40,665 nucleotides of DNA from Micromonospora sp. H61 (lineage in GTDB: Bacteria; Actinomycetota; Actinomycetes; Mycobacteriales; Micromonosporaceae): the NCBI RefSeq assembly GCF_018070325.1, contig NZ_JAGPXY010000063.1, forward strand, positions 1 through 40,665, written 5' to 3'. Below are positions 39,772 to 40,665 of this stretch, in pieces. Made by a program: the position numbers and the translations under genes. Within the stretch, counting starts at the first letter, position 1; each line of letters opens with the position of its first letter. Below the pieces are notes generated by a model. It searched no databases and was not told the origin of the DNA. It worked only from the letters and a program-made list of their open reading frames with translations.

Positions 39772-40665
39772 GCGGGAAGCGTCAGTTCCGGATCTGGCGG
39801 GGCGACGAGAGCGGCGGTGACCTCCAGGACTACATGGTGGAGGTGAACGAGGGCGAGGTCGTTCTCGACGTCATCCACCGCCTGCAGGCCACCGACGCGC
39901 CGGACCTGGCCTGCCGGTGGAACTGCAAGGCCGGCAAGTGCGGCTCCTGCTCCATGGAGATCAACGGCAAGCCGCGGCTGGGTTGCATGACGCGGATGTC
40001 GACCTTCGGGGACGACGAGACCGTCACTGTCACCCCGCTGCGCACCTTCCCGGTCATCCGGGACCTGGTCACCGACGTCTCGTTCAACTACGAGAAGGCA
40101 CGGGAGACCCCGGCGTTCGCCCCTCCGGCGGACGTGGCCCCGGGTGACTACCGGATGCAGCAGGTCGACGTGGAGCGCTCGCAGGAGTTCCGCAAGTGCA
40201 TCGAGTGCTTCCTGTGCCAGACGGTCTGCCACGTGATCCGCGATCACGAGGAGAACAAGCAGGCGTTCTCCGGCCCGCGGTACTTCATCCGGGCGGCCGA
40301 GCTGGACATGCACCCGCTGGACGCCCGGACCGACCGCAAGGAGTACGCGCAGGCCGAACAGGGCCTCGGCTTCTGCAACATCACCAAGTGCTGCACCGAG
40401 GTCTGCCCCGAGCACATCAAGATCACTGACAACGGGATCATCCCCATGAAGGAACGGGTCGTCGACCGCAGGTACGATCCCCTTGTGTGGCTTGGTAGCA
40501 AGATCTTCCGTCGGGGCGAGACGCCCCAGACCAGCGTGACCACCGCCCGTCAGGGCTCGGCGACGCCGGGCTCCGCCCGGGGTGGGTTGCACTCGCACGC
40601 GGGTGGCTCCCACGATTCGCGGGCTGAGGCGCAGGCGCAGAGCGGCGTCAACTGGCACCGGGAGG
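39768..40665 (+). CDS. sdhB: Succinate dehydrogenase iron-sulfur subunit (3' end outside window)
   Basis: 299 residues visible, no stop before the window ends. The N-terminal 2Fe-2S domain has C53, C58, C61 and C73 (WNCKAGKCGSCSMEINGK and RLGCMTR). The C-terminal domain has the second set C144, C147, C150, C154 (KCIECFLCQTVCHV) and C203, C208/C209, C213 (FCNITKCCTEVCP) for the 3Fe-4S and 4Fe-4S clusters. The usual family end is near residue 250; here a Gly/Ser/His-rich tail (TTARQGSATPGSARGGLH and more) continues for 50 residues and beyond. ATG 39768 overlaps the sdhA stop by ATGA, so the three genes form one operon. Confidence 0.95.
   Translation, partial: MSGKRQFRIWRGDESGGDLQDYMVEVNEGEVVLDVIHRLQATDAPDLACRWNCKAGKCGSCSMEINGKPRLGCMTRMSTFGDDETVTVTPLRTFPVIRDLVTDVSFNYEKARETPAFAPPADVAPGDYRMQQVDVERSQEFRKCIECFLCQTVCHVIRDHEENKQAFSGPRYFIRAAELDMHPLDARTDRKEYAQAEQGLGFCNITKCCTEVCPEHIKITDNGIIPMKERVVDRRYDPLVWLGSKIFRRGETPQTSVTTARQGSATPGSARGGLHSHAGGSHDSRAEAQAQSGVNWHRE

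Overview
The window is GC-rich, actinobacterial chromosomal DNA, most likely Micromonosporaceae (Micromonospora-like). The support is an mshB gene (mycothiol is restricted to actinobacteria), a 7Fe ferredoxin–dapC pair, a one-anchor Sdh1-type succinate dehydrogenase, many GTG/TTG starts, and many genes where a TANNNT -10 box lies 6-7 nt before the start codon (leaderless messages). Genus assignment is inference; no rRNA or tRNA gene is visible.

Layout. 1-4.5 kb: N-terminal part of a UvrD/AdnA-type helicase, two translationally coupled LOG-family genes, a 55-codon small ORF, and divergent dapE / dapD. 4.6-8.6 kb: a large secreted subtilisin-like protease facing away from a sugar O-acetyltransferase across a shared palindromic operator. 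8.6-12.4 kb: a leftward operon fdxA-dapC-tyrA-SIMPL-kinase; with dapD and dapE this gives three steps of the succinylase lysine/diaminopimelate route, plus tyrosine synthesis. 12.5-17.7 kb: a GNAT acetyltransferase, two small membrane proteins, mshB, and a DPP-IV-like S9 peptidase.

17.7-26.9 kb is an accessory, disturbed stretch. It holds a duplicated S9 gene tail around a DUF1737 gene, an NTF2-like protein, an HxlR regulator divergent from an oxidoreductase, a MerR regulator with a textbook 19-bp-spacer promoter, an orphan xylB with a ROK-type operator, a 5'-truncated XRE regulator beside an intact one, a frameshifted XRE/lipocalin-like gene, and a TTA-codon-bearing membrane protein of lower GC. 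26.9-33.1 kb is a complete oligopeptide ABC importer operon (two ATPases, two permeases, lipoprotein). 33.3-36.8 kb has a Uma2 nuclease and a TldD/TldE protease pair separated by a 62-bp repeat that keeps GTGA translational coupling on both sides. 37.0-40.7 kb is sdhC-sdhA-sdhB, with sdhB running off the end.

The most unusual features are non-coding or architectural: two 55-bp palindromes with GATCA[T/A]GAGGTT ends, one supplying the stop codon of a small gene; the GTGA-to-GTGA repeat cassette between tldD and tldE; an apparent CTG start for dapC; and the duplicated gene tail that brackets a small gene. No CRISPR array, prophage, insertion sequence or biosynthetic cluster is visible. No coherent undescribed multi-gene system stands out; the best candidates for new biology are the repeat elements.
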